64,000 nucleotides of DNA from Nucisporomicrobium flavum (lineage in GTDB: Bacteria > Actinomycetota > Actinomycetes > Mycobacteriales > Micromonosporaceae): assembly GCF_016464385.1 (NCBI RefSeq), contig NZ_JADMLH010000012.1, positions 186,001 through 250,000 of the forward strand, given 5' to 3'. Shown piece by piece: positions 18,204 through 27,662 of this stretch; the first letter of the stretch is position 1, and each line of letters begins with the position of its first letter. The position numbers were made by a program, and so were the translations under genes. Under the pieces are notes generated by a model. That model did no database searches, was not told where the DNA came from, and worked only from the letters and a program-made list of their open reading frames with translations.

Positions 18204-20144
18204 ATGGGACCCATGTCCGGCGGCTCCAGCTGGACCATGCTGCGCTCGATCCAGAATTCCGAGCGGGTCACCCAGCATCAGCTCAGCCGCGGCACCACGC
18301 GGCGCATCCTGCGGTTCGCCCGGCCGTACCGGCGGGACATCGCGGTCTTCCTCGTCACCGTCGTGTTCGCCGCCGGCATCGGCGTGGCCACCCCGGTGCT
18401 CGCCGGCCACGTCGTCAACGCGATCACCACGGGTGGCTCCGACGCCGCGGCCACGGTCGTCAAGCTGGCCCTGACGATCGCCGGGCTCGCCGTCGTCGAC
18501 GCTTTCCTGTCCCTCGCCCAGCGGTGGTATTCGGCCCGCATCGGCGAGGGCATCATCCTCGACCTGCGCACCCGGGTGTACGACCACGTCCAGCGGATGC
18601 CGCTGCAGTTCTTCACGCGTACGCAGACCGGCGCGCTCGTCAGCCGCCTCAACAACGACGTCACCGGCGCCCAGCGCGCATTCACCTCCACGCTGTCCGG
18701 GGTCGTCAGCAACGTGATCCAGCTCGTGCTGACCGCCGCCGTCATGTTCAGCCTCTCGTGGCAGATCACCGTCCTGTCGCTGATCCTGCTGCCGATCTTC
18801 GTGATCCCCGCGCGCCGGGTCGGCAAGAAGCTCGCCGAGATCACGCGGGAGTCGTACAACCTCGACGCCAAGATGAACGCGACGATGACCGAGCGGTTCA
18901 ACGTCTCCGGGGCGCTGCTGGTCAAGCTGTTCGGGCGGCCCGAGGCCGAGAACGCCCGCTTCGCCGAGCGCGCGCAGCGGGTGCGCGACATCGGCGTGCA
19001 GCAGGCCATGTTCTCGCGGACCTTCTTCGTCGCGATGCTGCTGGTCGCGTCGCTCGCCCAGGCTCTGACGTACGGGCTGGGCGGGTGGCTCGCCGTCACG
19101 GGCAGCGTCACCGCCGGCACCGTGGTGACGCTGGCGCTGCTGCTCACCCGGCTGTACGGCCCGCTCACCGCGCTGAGCAACGTCCGCGTCGACGTGATGA
19201 GCGCGCTGGTGTCGTTCGACCGGGTCTTCGAGGTGCTCGACCTGCGCCCCGGCATCGAGGAGAAGCCCGGCGCGGTCGCCATCCCGGCCGGCGCGGGCCG
19301 CCTCGAGTTCCGTGACGTGCACTTCCGCTACCCGCGGGCCGACGAGGTGTCGCTCGCGACGCTGGAGGACGTGGCGGCGCTGGACCGTACGGAGAACGCC
19401 CCCGTCCTGCGCGGCGTCGACTTCACCGTCGAGCCGGGCCAGATGGTCGCGCTCGTCGGTCCGTCCGGCGCCGGCAAGTCCACGACCTCCATGCTGGTGT
19501 CCCGGGTGTACGACGTCACCGAGGGCGCGGTGCTGGTCGGCGGCGTCGACGTGCGCGACGCGACCCTGGACTCCCTGCGCGACACCATCGGCGTCGTCAC
19601 GCAGGACTCGCACCTGTTCCACGAGACCATCGCGGAGAACCTGCGCTACGCGCGGCCGGGGGCCACCGAGGAGGAGATGTGGGAGGCGCTGCGCGGGGCT
19701 CAGGTCGCTGATCTCGTACGGTCGCTGCCCGACGGCCTGGAGACCGTGGTGGGGGAGCGGGGCTACCGGTTCTCCGGCGGCGAGAAGCAGCGCATCGCCA
19801 TCGCGCGGCTCCTGCTCAAGCATCCGTCGATCGTCATCCTCGACGAGGCGACCGCGCACCTCGACAGCGAGTCGGAGGCGGCCGTGCAGCGGGCGCTGAC
19901 CACGGCGCTGCAGGGCCGCACCGCCCTGGTGATCGCCCACCGTCTGTCCACGGTGCGCGACGCCGACCTGATCCTGGTCCTCGACGAGGGCCGCATCGTG
20001 GAGCGTGGCCGCCACCTGGACCTGGTCGCGGCCGGCGGCCTGTACGCGGAGCTGTACCGCACCCAGTTCGCCGACAGCGCGCCGCTGGTGCCGTCCGACC
20101 CGGAGCCGGTCATCGTGCCGGTCCCGACGCCGATCGAGCCCTGA
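18204..20144 (+). CDS. ABC transporter, fused permease and ATPase
   Basis: 646-residue half-transporter of the type I exporter (MsbA/LmrA-like) class: six transmembrane helices in residues ~45-340, then a nucleotide-binding domain with Walker A GPSGAGKST (about 418), signature FSGGEKQR, Walker B IVILDEAT and H-loop IAHRLST. It probably works as a homodimer exporting a lipid or drug-like substrate. ATG 18204 follows GGAGGTGACGC. It stands alone; no partner half-transporter is adjacent. Confidence 0.9.
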   Translation: MGPMSGGSSWTMLRSIQNSERVTQHQLSRGTTRRILRFARPYRRDIAVFLVTVVFAAGIGVATPVLAGHVVNAITTGGSDAAATVVKLALTIAGLAVVDAFLSLAQRWYSARIGEGIILDLRTRVYDHVQRMPLQFFTRTQTGALVSRLNNDVTGAQRAFTSTLSGVVSNVIQLVLTAAVMFSLSWQITVLSLILLPIFVIPARRVGKKLAEITRESYNLDAKMNATMTERFNVSGALLVKLFGRPEAENARFAERAQRVRDIGVQQAMFSRTFFVAMLLVASLAQALTYGLGGWLAVTGSVTAGTVVTLALLLTRLYGPLTALSNVRVDVMSALVSFDRVFEVLDLRPGIEEKPGAVAIPAGAGRLEFRDVHFRYPRADEVSLATLEDVAALDRTENAPVLRGVDFTVEPGQMVALVGPSGAGKSTTSMLVSRVYDVTEGAVLVGGVDVRDATLDSLRDTIGVVTQDSHLFHETIAENLRYARPGATEEEMWEALRGAQVADLVRSLPDGLETVVGERGYRFSGGEKQRIAIARLLLKHPSIVILDEATAHLDSESEAAVQRALTTALQGRTALVIAHRLSTVRDADLILVLDEGRIVERGRHLDLVAAGGLYAELYRTQFADSAPLVPSDPEPVIVPVPTPIEP

Positions 20145-20234
20145 CAGCAGCGACCGGACGGCCCGGCCGCCGAACGCCCGGGGCAACGGGACGAAGGCGG
20201 GACGACCCGGGCGTTGGAGGCCGGGGCGTGAGGG

Positions 20235-20900
20235 TCAGTGTGCGGGTGCGTGGCTCGGCAGCGGGCGTTGCACGAGGTAGGCGCATCGGATGCCGGTGTG
20301 GACCGTGCGGGACAAGTGGTCGCCGACGATGCCGTCCGCCTCGCCGACCCGGGCGATCGCCCGCCGGATGGCCTTTCCTACCGCCAGGCGGGCGTTCTCG
20401 GCGCCGTCCGCGAACTGCCGGGGCCGGCCGCCCAGCCCGGTGCCGGCGCCGAGCTGGGCGATGAGCCACTCGCGCTCCCGCCGCGCCCGTACCGCCCGTT
20501 CCGCGTGCCCGGTGGCCTCGGCTTCGTCGAGCTCGGTGGCCAGCTCGGTGAGGCGCTGCCGGTAGCCCTGCACCGCGGCCCGGTCCAGGACCGGCTGGGC
20601 GACGGGATCGCGTCCCGCCTCGGCGAGGCCCGAAACCCCCGCGACCAGGTCGACGGCGCGTACCTCCACGTTCGGGTTCGCCAGGAGGACGACGAGGTGC
20701 AGCATGCCGATGCTGTGCCGGACCACGGTGCTGCGGGTGCCGAGCGTGACCCGCCAGCCGCGTCCTTCCCGCGTACACGTGGCGACCTCGGGGTGCTCGC
20801 TCCCCGCGGTGAGCTCTTCCACCGGGAGGACGGCGAAGATCGGCGTGCCGGTGCCGGGGACGCCGTACCCCAGCGCTACGAGTGCCACCACCCGGACCAT
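20235..20900 (-). CDS. hypothetical protein with coiled-coil/HTH-like C-terminal module
   Basis: 221-residue soluble protein. The C-terminal ~100 residues (YRQRLTELATELDEAE... then a basic helical NARLAVGKAIRRAIARVGEAD and HLSRTVHTGIRCAY) resemble a module I associate with the C-termini of actinobacterial multidomain ATPase regulators; here it stands without an ATPase. The first ~90 residues are not recognised. ATG 20900 follows GGGGGAATTCG. It is divergent from the LuxR gene at 21139, so it may be functionally tied to it. Confidence 0.7.
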   Translation of the reverse strand: MVRVVALVALGYGVPGTGTPIFAVLPVEELTAGSEHPEVATCTREGRGWRVTLGTRSTVVRHSIGMLHLVVLLANPNVEVRAVDLVAGVSGLAEAGRDPVAQPVLDRAAVQGYRQRLTELATELDEAEATGHAERAVRARREREWLIAQLGAGTGLGGRPRQFADGAENARLAVGKAIRRAIARVGEADGIVGDHLSRTVHTGIRCAYLVQRPLPSHAPAH

Positions 20901-21138
20901 CGAATTCCCCCTCGCGCTCGACTGGCTCCGTCACCGTGCCGGGCCCGGGCGGCGACGCGCATCCGGGGCCGGCCCGTACGTTTTCCGCCGACGTCCGGGG
21001 GTCCGCCGGCCGGGCGGCAGATACGGCGTACCGGTCGGATATGTGTCCTGGCCGCTGTTGCGTTGGCGACTCGGCCGGAGTGGGCCGCTCCGTAGCGTTT
21101 GGACCCCGTCAGCCCTTCGCGCCGCCCGGGAGACATCG

Positions 21139-24090
21139 ATGCGACTTCTGTGCCCGACCGTTGTCGGACGGGCCGCGGAGCTCGACCTGCTGGGCCGCCT
21201 CGTGCCCGCGGCGGCCCGGGGTACGGGCGGCACGGTGTTCCTCACGGGGAGCGCCGGGATGGGCAAGACGCGCCTGGCCCGCGCCGTGCAGCAGCAGGCC
21301 GACGAGCTCGGGCTGGTGGTCCTGCGCGGGCGGGCCGTGCCGTCGGTGCAGTTCCGCCCGCTGACCGAGGCCCTCCTCGGCGCGGTACGGCGTGGCGTGG
21401 CGCCCGATCCCGCGGGGCTGGGGCCGTACCGGTCGGCGATCGCGGGGCTGGTCCCGGAATGGGGGTTGCCGAGGTCGCCGGACCTCGACGGCCATCCCGT
21501 GGTGCTCGCCGAGGCGGTGCTGCGGCTGCTCGTCGGCGTCGCCGGGGACCGGGGCTGCCTGCTGGTGCTGGAGGACCTGCACGACGCCGACGCGGACACG
21601 CTCATGATCGTCGACTACCTGGCGGACAACATCGCCGATCAGCCAGTCCTGCTGCTGGGAACGATGCGGCCCGGGCACGAGTGCACCGCGCTGGCGTACG
21701 CGGCCGAGCAGCGGCGCAGCGCCTCGGTGCTGGCCCTGTCCCCGCTGGACCCGGCGGCGGTGCGCCTCATGGCGGCCGGCTGCCTGGGCGTTGCACCGGC
21801 CGAGGTCCCGCAGGCGGCGCTCGACCGGGTGGTCCGATCCAGCGACGGCGTCCCGTTCTACGTGGAGGAACTGCTCTCCGACATGGTCACGAACGCCATG
21901 CTGATCAGTGCCGGAGAGGGAGAGGCCGACGGCGGGCCGGCGTCGTCGGACGCTGTGGCGTCGCCCGTGCCGGCGGCGGTGCGGGCCGGTGTCACCGACC
22001 GGGCGCGGCGGCTGAGCGTGGCCGCGCAGCGCCTGCTGATGGTGGCCGCCGTCTGCAGCCAGCCGTGCCCCGGGCCGGTGCTCGGCGCGGGCGCCGGTCT
22101 GGACGCGTCCGGGCTGCGGATCGTGCTGCGCGAGGTCACCGGCGCCGACCTGCTGACGGTCGACAGCCGCACCGGCCGGTACGCGTTTCCGCACGCGCTG
22201 GTGGCGGACGCGGTGCGCGACTCGGCCCTGCCGGAGGAGCTGGCGGAGGCGTCCCGTTCGGCCGCGGAGGCGATCGAGCGGACGTGCGCCGGGTTGCCGG
22301 AGGAGTGGTGTGTGCTGGCCGGCCGGCTGTGGGAGGACGCCGGCGAGGACGAGCGGGCGGCGACCCTGTTCCATCGAGCCGGTCGCCGCGCGGCCGATCA
22401 GGGTGCGGTCCGGACAGCCGTGACGCTGCTGGAGCGGGGCCTGAGGCTGGCCACCCGCGGCGCCGGGAGCCATCCGGAGACCGGGCTGATCGTCGAGGCG
22501 CTGCTGGAGATGCTCGTCGCCTCGGGGGAGGTGACGCGGGCCCGCCGGCTCTCCGCGCAGGTGGACCGGCACGTCGCCGCGGCGCAGCGGGCGGCGGTGC
22601 ACCTGCGGGTGGCCCGCGCGGCGGTGGCGGCCGGGCAGTGGGACGCCGGCCGGCGCGAGCTGGCCGAGGTGCGCGAGCTGACCGGCCCGGACGCCGGCAC
22701 GGCCCTGACCGCCGCCACCGACGTGGTGGCCGCCCGGCTGGCCGTGGCCGACGATGACGCGTACCGGTTGCGCCGGGCCGAGGAGCTGGCGCGCCGGGCG
22801 CTGCGGACGGCCGGCGCCGGCCCGCTGCCGGACCTGGCGTGCGAGGCGCTGGCCGTGCTCGGCGTGTGCGCCCGGGTGGACGACCTCGGCCGGGCCGACG
22901 AGCTGTTCGCGCGCGGGCTGGCTGTGGCGGAGCGGTACGGCCTGACGCTGTGGCGCATCCGGTTCCTGTTCCACCTGGGCGCCCACGCCGCGATCCGGTA
23001 TGCCGACCCCGCCGGTCTCGTCGAGGCCCGCGACACGGCGTCCGACGCAGGTGCGGTGATCACGGCGCTCGACGGCGACGCGGAGCTCGCGGTCCTGCAG
23101 ACGTGCCGCGGCGAGTACGAGCCGGCCGCCCGCCGCGCGCTCCACTGCGAACAGGTGGCGCACCGGCTCGGGCTCGACGAGCTCCGCCTTATCGCGCTGG
23201 GGCTGCGGATCTGCGTGGCCGCCCATCGGGGGAGGCGGGACGAGGTCACGGAACTGCTGGCCGCGTACGACGGTTCGGGCGGGCGGCACTGCGACTTCAC
23301 GGCGGCGCTTCAGGGCTTCGGACTGGCGGTCTGCTCGTTGCTGGAGGAGGACCACGCCCGCGCGTACGCCGAGATGACCGAAGCCGTGGCCCTGGAGTCG
23401 AACCGGCCCCCGGAATACCTGTCGCTGAACCACGGCCTGCACCTGCTCCTGACGGTCCTCGCCGGTACGGCCGGCTGGGCCCAGTACGACTCGCTGGCCC
23501 TGTCGGCGCGCGGGCAGGCCGGATGGAACCGGCTGTTCATGGCCGTCGCCGGGGCGGTGCTGGCCGGGCGCGGCGGCGACCACGACCTGGCGGACCGCAT
23601 GATGGCCGAGTTCGACCAGGTGGCCGCCGCGTACCCGCTGGGCCGGCATCTCGGGTTGCGGCTGGCGGCCGAGGCGGCGGTGGAGGACGGCTGGGGGCGG
23701 CCCGGGCCGTGGCTGCGGCTCGCCGAACAGCACTTCCATGCCGTGGGCGTGCCCCGGGTGGCGGACGCGTGCCGCGCGTTGCTGCGCCGGGCCGGGGAAC
23801 GCGCCCCGCAGCGCCGCCACGGGGCGGACCGGATCCCGGCCGTGCTCCGGCAGGCCGGCGTCACGGTGCGCGAGTACGAGGTCCTCGCCCTGCTCGTCGA
23901 CCGGATGACCAACCAGCAGATCGGTGAGCGGCTGTTCGTGTCGCCGCGCACCGTGGAGACGCACGTGACGCGCCTGCTGGCCAAGACGGGCCTCGCCGAT
24001 CGCACGGCGCTGGCCGACCATGCGAGATCCGTGACCGCCCGGACCGGGGATCCCGGCCGGGAACCGGCAGAACGAGGGAGCGCCCGATGA
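21139..24090 (+). CDS. large LuxR-family (LAL-type) transcriptional regulator
   Basis: 983-residue STAND-type regulator. Walker A GSAGMGKT lies at 37-44, Walker B-like LLVLEDLHDADADT at about 145, then an extended helical TPR-like region and a C-terminal LuxR HTH (about 907-965: VTVREYEVLALL, NQQIGERLFVSPRTVETHV). ATG 21139 is chosen because GGGAGA lies 6 nt upstream and homology to the ATPase domain begins there; the frame is open further upstream. The stop overlaps the start of the secreted repeat-protein gene (ATGA), so the two are co-translated. Confidence 0.92.
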   Translation: MRLLCPTVVGRAAELDLLGRLVPAAARGTGGTVFLTGSAGMGKTRLARAVQQQADELGLVVLRGRAVPSVQFRPLTEALLGAVRRGVAPDPAGLGPYRSAIAGLVPEWGLPRSPDLDGHPVVLAEAVLRLLVGVAGDRGCLLVLEDLHDADADTLMIVDYLADNIADQPVLLLGTMRPGHECTALAYAAEQRRSASVLALSPLDPAAVRLMAAGCLGVAPAEVPQAALDRVVRSSDGVPFYVEELLSDMVTNAMLISAGEGEADGGPASSDAVASPVPAAVRAGVTDRARRLSVAAQRLLMVAAVCSQPCPGPVLGAGAGLDASGLRIVLREVTGADLLTVDSRTGRYAFPHALVADAVRDSALPEELAEASRSAAEAIERTCAGLPEEWCVLAGRLWEDAGEDERAATLFHRAGRRAADQGAVRTAVTLLERGLRLATRGAGSHPETGLIVEALLEMLVASGEVTRARRLSAQVDRHVAAAQRAAVHLRVARAAVAAGQWDAGRRELAEVRELTGPDAGTALTAATDVVAARLAVADDDAYRLRRAEELARRALRTAGAGPLPDLACEALAVLGVCARVDDLGRADELFARGLAVAERYGLTLWRIRFLFHLGAHAAIRYADPAGLVEARDTASDAGAVITALDGDAELAVLQTCRGEYEPAARRALHCEQVAHRLGLDELRLIALGLRICVAAHRGRRDEVTELLAAYDGSGGRHCDFTAALQGFGLAVCSLLEEDHARAYAEMTEAVALESNRPPEYLSLNHGLHLLLTVLAGTAGWAQYDSLALSARGQAGWNRLFMAVAGAVLAGRGGDHDLADRMMAEFDQVAAAYPLGRHLGLRLAAEAAVEDGWGRPGPWLRLAEQHFHAVGVPRVADACRALLRRAGERAPQRRHGADRIPAVLRQAGVTVREYEVLALLVDRMTNQQIGERLFVSPRTVETHVTRLLAKTGLADRTALADHARSVTARTGDPGREPAERGSAR

Positions 24091-25298
24091 CCCAGGTCCG
24101 AGACAAGTCCCGCCTCGGGCGGGTGACCCCGGCCGTGGTCGCCGCCCTCGCGGTGGCCGGCGCGCTCCCGGCCCCCGGGTTTGCGCAGGCCGGGACCGGC
24201 AGTGCGCGGCAGTGGCGATTCATCTCCGTGTCCCCGGTGAAGGGGACCGGAAACCTGCACGCGGTGGCGGCCCGGTCGGCCACCGACGCCTGGGCGGTGG
24301 GGTGGACGAACCACCCCGACACCGGTGCGGCCACCGCCCTGGCCGAGCGCTGGACGGGTACGGGCTGGCAGGCCGTGCCGGCGCCTGCCTCGGCGGGTAC
24401 GCAATCCTGGCTCTCCGATGTGGACGTGCTGCCCTCGGGGGATGCCGTCGCCGTCGGAAGAGAGCTGTCCGGCGATGTCTCGGTGCCGCTCATCGAGCGC
24501 TACCCGGCGGCCGGAGGACCGGGCGAGGTGGTGCCCGGTCCGGAGCCCGCCGTCGCCGGAGCCTGGCAGGGGGTGAGCCTGTCCTCGGCCACGGACGGGT
24601 GGGCGGTCGGCCAGGCGGGTTCCGGGTCACCGGGCGACCCCGCGAAGGCCATGATCGCCCGCTGGGACGGGACCCGGTGGTCGCGCGTACCGAGTCCCGG
24701 GGCGGGGACGTCGAGCAGCCGCTTGACCGCCGTCGTGGCCGTCTCGCCGAGCGACGCGTGGGCTGTCGGAGGGCTGCGGGACGCCGGCACTCCGGACGTG
24801 GACGAGGCGCTGGTGCTGCACTGGGACGGGGTCTCGTGGAGCCGGGTCGGCGGCCCCGCGCCGAGCCCGGGCGGGACCACGCTGCTCGGGGTGGCGGCGG
24901 CCGGGCCGGGGGAGGTGTGGGCGGTCGGGCGCACCGGGCCGGAGTCGCAGCCGCGGGCCGTGGCGCTGCACCGTACGCACGGGGTGTGGCAGGAGCTGCG
25001 GTCGACGCGGGCGGCGGCCACCCAGTTCAGCGACGTGGCGGTCGTCGCGCCCGGTGACGTCGAGCTCGCCGGCTATCAGGTGCCCTTCACCGAGGAGACC
25101 GTGAACCTCGAGCACTGGACCGGTGCCGGGCTGGAGCCGGACTCCACGCTCGTCGGTCCGGCGGGCGACGACCACATCGCCTCGGCCCTGAGCGGGATCG
25201 CCGCCGAGCCGGCCGGCGGTCCGCTGTGGGCGGTCGGCTGGGCCACCACGGTCACCCGGCCGGTCATGCAGCCGGTCACGCTGCGGTCGGACCGCTGA
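24087..25298 (+). CDS. secreted beta-propeller-like repeat protein
   Basis: 403-residue exported protein with an N-terminal signal peptide (basic start, then VVAALAVAGALPAPGFAQA). The mature part has five repeats centred on the motif WAVG (DAWAVG, DGWAVG, DAWAVG, EVWAVG, LWAVG), with an L-x-HWDG-x-WS-x-V strand between blades. This pattern suggests a beta-propeller; no catalytic residues are evident. It is coupled by a 4-bp overlap to the LuxR regulator, so it may be its output or part of its sensing loop. Function unknown. Confidence 0.8.
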   Translation: MTQVRDKSRLGRVTPAVVAALAVAGALPAPGFAQAGTGSARQWRFISVSPVKGTGNLHAVAARSATDAWAVGWTNHPDTGAATALAERWTGTGWQAVPAPASAGTQSWLSDVDVLPSGDAVAVGRELSGDVSVPLIERYPAAGGPGEVVPGPEPAVAGAWQGVSLSSATDGWAVGQAGSGSPGDPAKAMIARWDGTRWSRVPSPGAGTSSSRLTAVVAVSPSDAWAVGGLRDAGTPDVDEALVLHWDGVSWSRVGGPAPSPGGTTLLGVAAAGPGEVWAVGRTGPESQPRAVALHRTHGVWQELRSTRAAATQFSDVAVVAPGDVELAGYQVPFTEETVNLEHWTGAGLEPDSTLVGPAGDDHIASALSGIAAEPAGGPLWAVGWATTVTRPVMQPVTLRSDR

Positions 25299-25313
25299 TC
25301 CCGTACGGCGCAA

Positions 25314-25350
25314 GCCGGCCCGTACCCCCGGACAGGGCGTACGGGCCGGC
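25314..25350. terminator. bidirectional terminator
   Basis: Perfect 12-bp inverted repeat GCCGGCCCGTAC (25314-25325) / GTACGGGCCGGC (25339-25350) with a 13-nt loop, between the convergent stops at 25298 and 25363. Confidence 0.8.
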
Positions 25351-25362
25351 GGGGCAGTGGGG

Positions 25363-25923
25363 TCAGAAGCCGACCACCCAGCGCTGCGCCAGGGTCCCGT
25401 TGCAGCGGAAGATCTGCATGGCCGTGTTGGGCTGCGTGGTGGCACCCGGCACGTCGACGCAGAAGCCGGTGTCGGTGAAGTGCACCCGCGACTCGATCTT
25501 CACCACGTTCGGCAGGGACGCGCCGGTGTTGTACTCCTCGTTGCTGATGGGCACGCAGGTGCCCTGCAGCAGGCGGGCGCCGTTGAACGCACCGTCGAAG
25601 GCGTCGAAGCAGAAGCCGCTCAGCTGGTTGCGGAACTTGTAGTGGTTGGTGCCGACCTTCTCCGACTCCCAGCCCTGCGCGATGCTCTCGAGCCCGGTGG
25701 TGACGCAGGGGTTCTGCACGATGGCCGCGAACTCGGCCGTCGACAGGCCGGCCGGCTCGAGGCACAGGTTGTTGCCGACGTTGCGGATGAAGGTGAAGCT
25801 GCCGCCGATCTTCGGTGACACGGTCCCGGCGGAGGCCGGGGACGCGCCGGCGCCCACGGACAGCCCGGCCATCAGCATCGCCGCGGCGGCCGCGCCCAGG
25901 ATGGTACGGATGATGCGACCCAT
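25363..25923 (-). CDS. secreted ricin-type beta-trefoil lectin domain protein
   Basis: 186-residue exported protein: signal peptide with cleavage probably after ASA32, then a beta-trefoil domain with LCLEPAG, FCFDAF, FCVDVPG and QRWVV repeats that match the Q-x-W carbohydrate-binding lectin fold. There is no catalytic domain, so it is a free-standing lectin. ATG 25923 follows AAGGGA. An in-frame upstream extension to 26013 is rejected because it lacks an RBS and would bury the signal peptide. Confidence 0.85.
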   Translation of the reverse strand: MGRIIRTILGAAAAAMLMAGLSVGAGASPASAGTVSPKIGGSFTFIRNVGNNLCLEPAGLSTAEFAAIVQNPCVTTGLESIAQGWESEKVGTNHYKFRNQLSGFCFDAFDGAFNGARLLQGTCVPISNEEYNTGASLPNVVKIESRVHFTDTGFCVDVPGATTQPNTAMQIFRCNGTLAQRWVVGF

Positions 25924-26029
25924 GGAACGGATCCCTTCCCTCGGTGTGTCGGGCCGGGACGTCGCCGTCCCCGTCGCCCGGTTCACCTCCGAAGGCGTGC
26001 CACCGCGTGCCATGCCCGTGCCATCGGCG

Positions 26030-26761
26030 TCAGTCGTGCAGGGAACCTGTCATCGGGCCCTTCGGGTCGCTCGCGATGCACCGGACGCCCCGGTCGAGGA
26101 ACCAGGAGTTCTCGTCCGGGTACTGGTAGTAGACGTCGAGGGTGTCGGCCTCGTCGGGGGCGTACCGGTCGAGTTCCTCGGTGCAACGATCGTTGGCCTG
26201 CTTCTCGACCGCCTTCTCGCCCGGATAGGGGCCGCGCGGCAGGTCGAAGGTCGCGTACACCTCGCCCTTGTGCGGTTTGCCGCAGGCCACCAACGGGACG
26301 CTGCTGCGGCCTCCGATGGGGTCCAGGCTGCCCAGACACTGGCCGACCTCCAGTTCGTCGACCGGCACGCGGTTGAAGGCGTCGGCGAACCCGGCACGCC
26401 CTGACGCGTCGTTGGTGGAGGTGTCGTCGGTCGCGACGGCGATGGCGACGCCCACGACGATGGCTGTGATCCAGCAGCCGGCGAGCACGAGACCGGTGAT
26501 CGCCAGGCCCTTGCCGCGCTGGGGGCGCCGCCGGGTCTGGACGAGGCCGACGATGCCGAACACCGTCGCGAACAGGACACCGCCGAGGATGCCGAAGATC
26601 AGCGAGGCGATGGCGAAGCCGTTGGTGCCGGGGTAGGCCTGCTGCGGCGGGGGCGCGAAGCCGGGGGCGGGCGGGAAGGGCTGGTTCGCGTACGGGCCGG
26701 GCTGGTTCGCGTACGGGCCGGGCTGGGAGGCGTACGGCTGGGGGTGGGGCTGCTGGGTCAC
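26030..26761 (-). CDS. DUF4190 membrane protein with C-terminal septum-formation-like domain
   Basis: 243-residue membrane protein. The N-terminus is Pro/Gln/Tyr-rich with a duplicated PGPYANQ heptapeptide, followed by two transmembrane helices (about 49-73 and 85-110, DUF4190) and an external domain with paired cysteines (ELEVGQCLG, LVACGKPH, NDRCTEEL, GVRCIAS) typical of septum-formation/DUF4333-like domains. GTG 26761 has TAGCGT (complement of 26769-26774) 7 nt upstream and no Shine-Dalgarno, so a leaderless start is proposed. Confidence 0.85.
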   Translation of the reverse strand: MTQQPHPQPYASQPGPYANQPGPYANQPFPPAPGFAPPPQQAYPGTNGFAIASLIFGILGGVLFATVFGIVGLVQTRRRPQRGKGLAITGLVLAGCWITAIVVGVAIAVATDDTSTNDASGRAGFADAFNRVPVDELEVGQCLGSLDPIGGRSSVPLVACGKPHKGEVYATFDLPRGPYPGEKAVEKQANDRCTEELDRYAPDEADTLDVYYQYPDENSWFLDRGVRCIASDPKGPMTGSLHD

Positions 26762-26771
26762 GGCGAGGACG

Positions 26772-27429
26772 CTAACAACCGGGCCGATCGGCCGCTGTCC
26801 CCGATGATCTCGATCCGGCATCGGCGGCCGTGCGCAGCTCCGCGAAGGCCGCGGCGAGCGTGTCCACCGTGTAGTGCGCGTTCAGGCCGCTCGGGTTGGG
26901 GCAGCACCCAGACCGGTACGCCCGCGATCCGGTCCGGCTGCCGGCCCATCGTCGCTTTCGGGCGGGCGAAGGCCGTCCGGTACGCCGTCACGCCCAGCAC
27001 CGCCAGGAACCGCGGCCGCCACCGGTCCACCAGCGCCGCGAGGATCTCGCCGCCCGCGACCAGCTCGGCCGGGGAGAGCTCGTCGGCGCGGGCCGTCGCG
27101 CGGGCCACCACGTTCGTGATTCCCAGCCCGGCGTCGGGCAGCGACCACTGCTCCGACGGGTGCAGCTGCCGGTCGGTGAAGCCGGAACGGTGCAGGGCCG
27201 GCCAGAAGCGGTTGCCCGGGCGGGCGAAGTGGTGGCCGGTCGCCGCCGAGTACAGGCTCGGGTTGATCCCGGAGAACAGCACCCGCAGGCCGGGGCCCAC
27301 CAGGTCGGGGATGGTCCGGCCGGCCGCGGCGGCGACCTCGGCCTGCGTCGGCCGCGGCGGGAACGGCGGGGAGGAAGGGGCCGATGTCCCGGTACGGACG
27401 GGCAGAGCGGGGCGGCGCCGGGACGACAT
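26772..27429 (-). pseudogene. mug: G/U mismatch-specific DNA glycosylase, frameshifted near the C-terminus
   Basis: Uracil-DNA glycosylase superfamily (Mug) member that removes uracil or thymine mispaired with G. The active-site segment FSGINPSLYSAATGHHFARPGN is intact. At 26898-26901 a run of four C on the coding strand shifts the frame: as written it reads VWVLPQPERPERALH, but removing one C restores VWVLPNPSGLNAHY, the conserved Mug motif, and the frame then ends at a TAG at 26774-26772. As written the shifted frame runs on to 26758. Either a real inactivating insertion or a homopolymer sequencing error. ATG 27429 has TAGGCT 6 nt upstream. Confidence 0.85.
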
Positions 27430-27662
27430 GAGCCGAGCCTATCCGCGCAGAACGCGCAGAGCCCGGCGCGCGAAGTCCGCCTCGGGGTCCGAGGCTTGAG
27501 GTGGACGGCCGCTGTGACACTCGGACCCCTTGCGGAGATCAGGAGGAGCGCGGGCATGGGTCCATCGAGGGGGTGGTCCGGCGGGCGTACCCGGCGGCCG
27601 GCGGCGGGAACGGGCACGCTGGGGGCGGACGGCGTGACGGGCGGGGAAGGAGGGACCGGGCG

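Noticed and set aside
21109..24021. 970-aa minus-strand reading frame opposite the LuxR regulator
   Set aside because: Shadow of the LuxR-family gene; no recognisable protein features.
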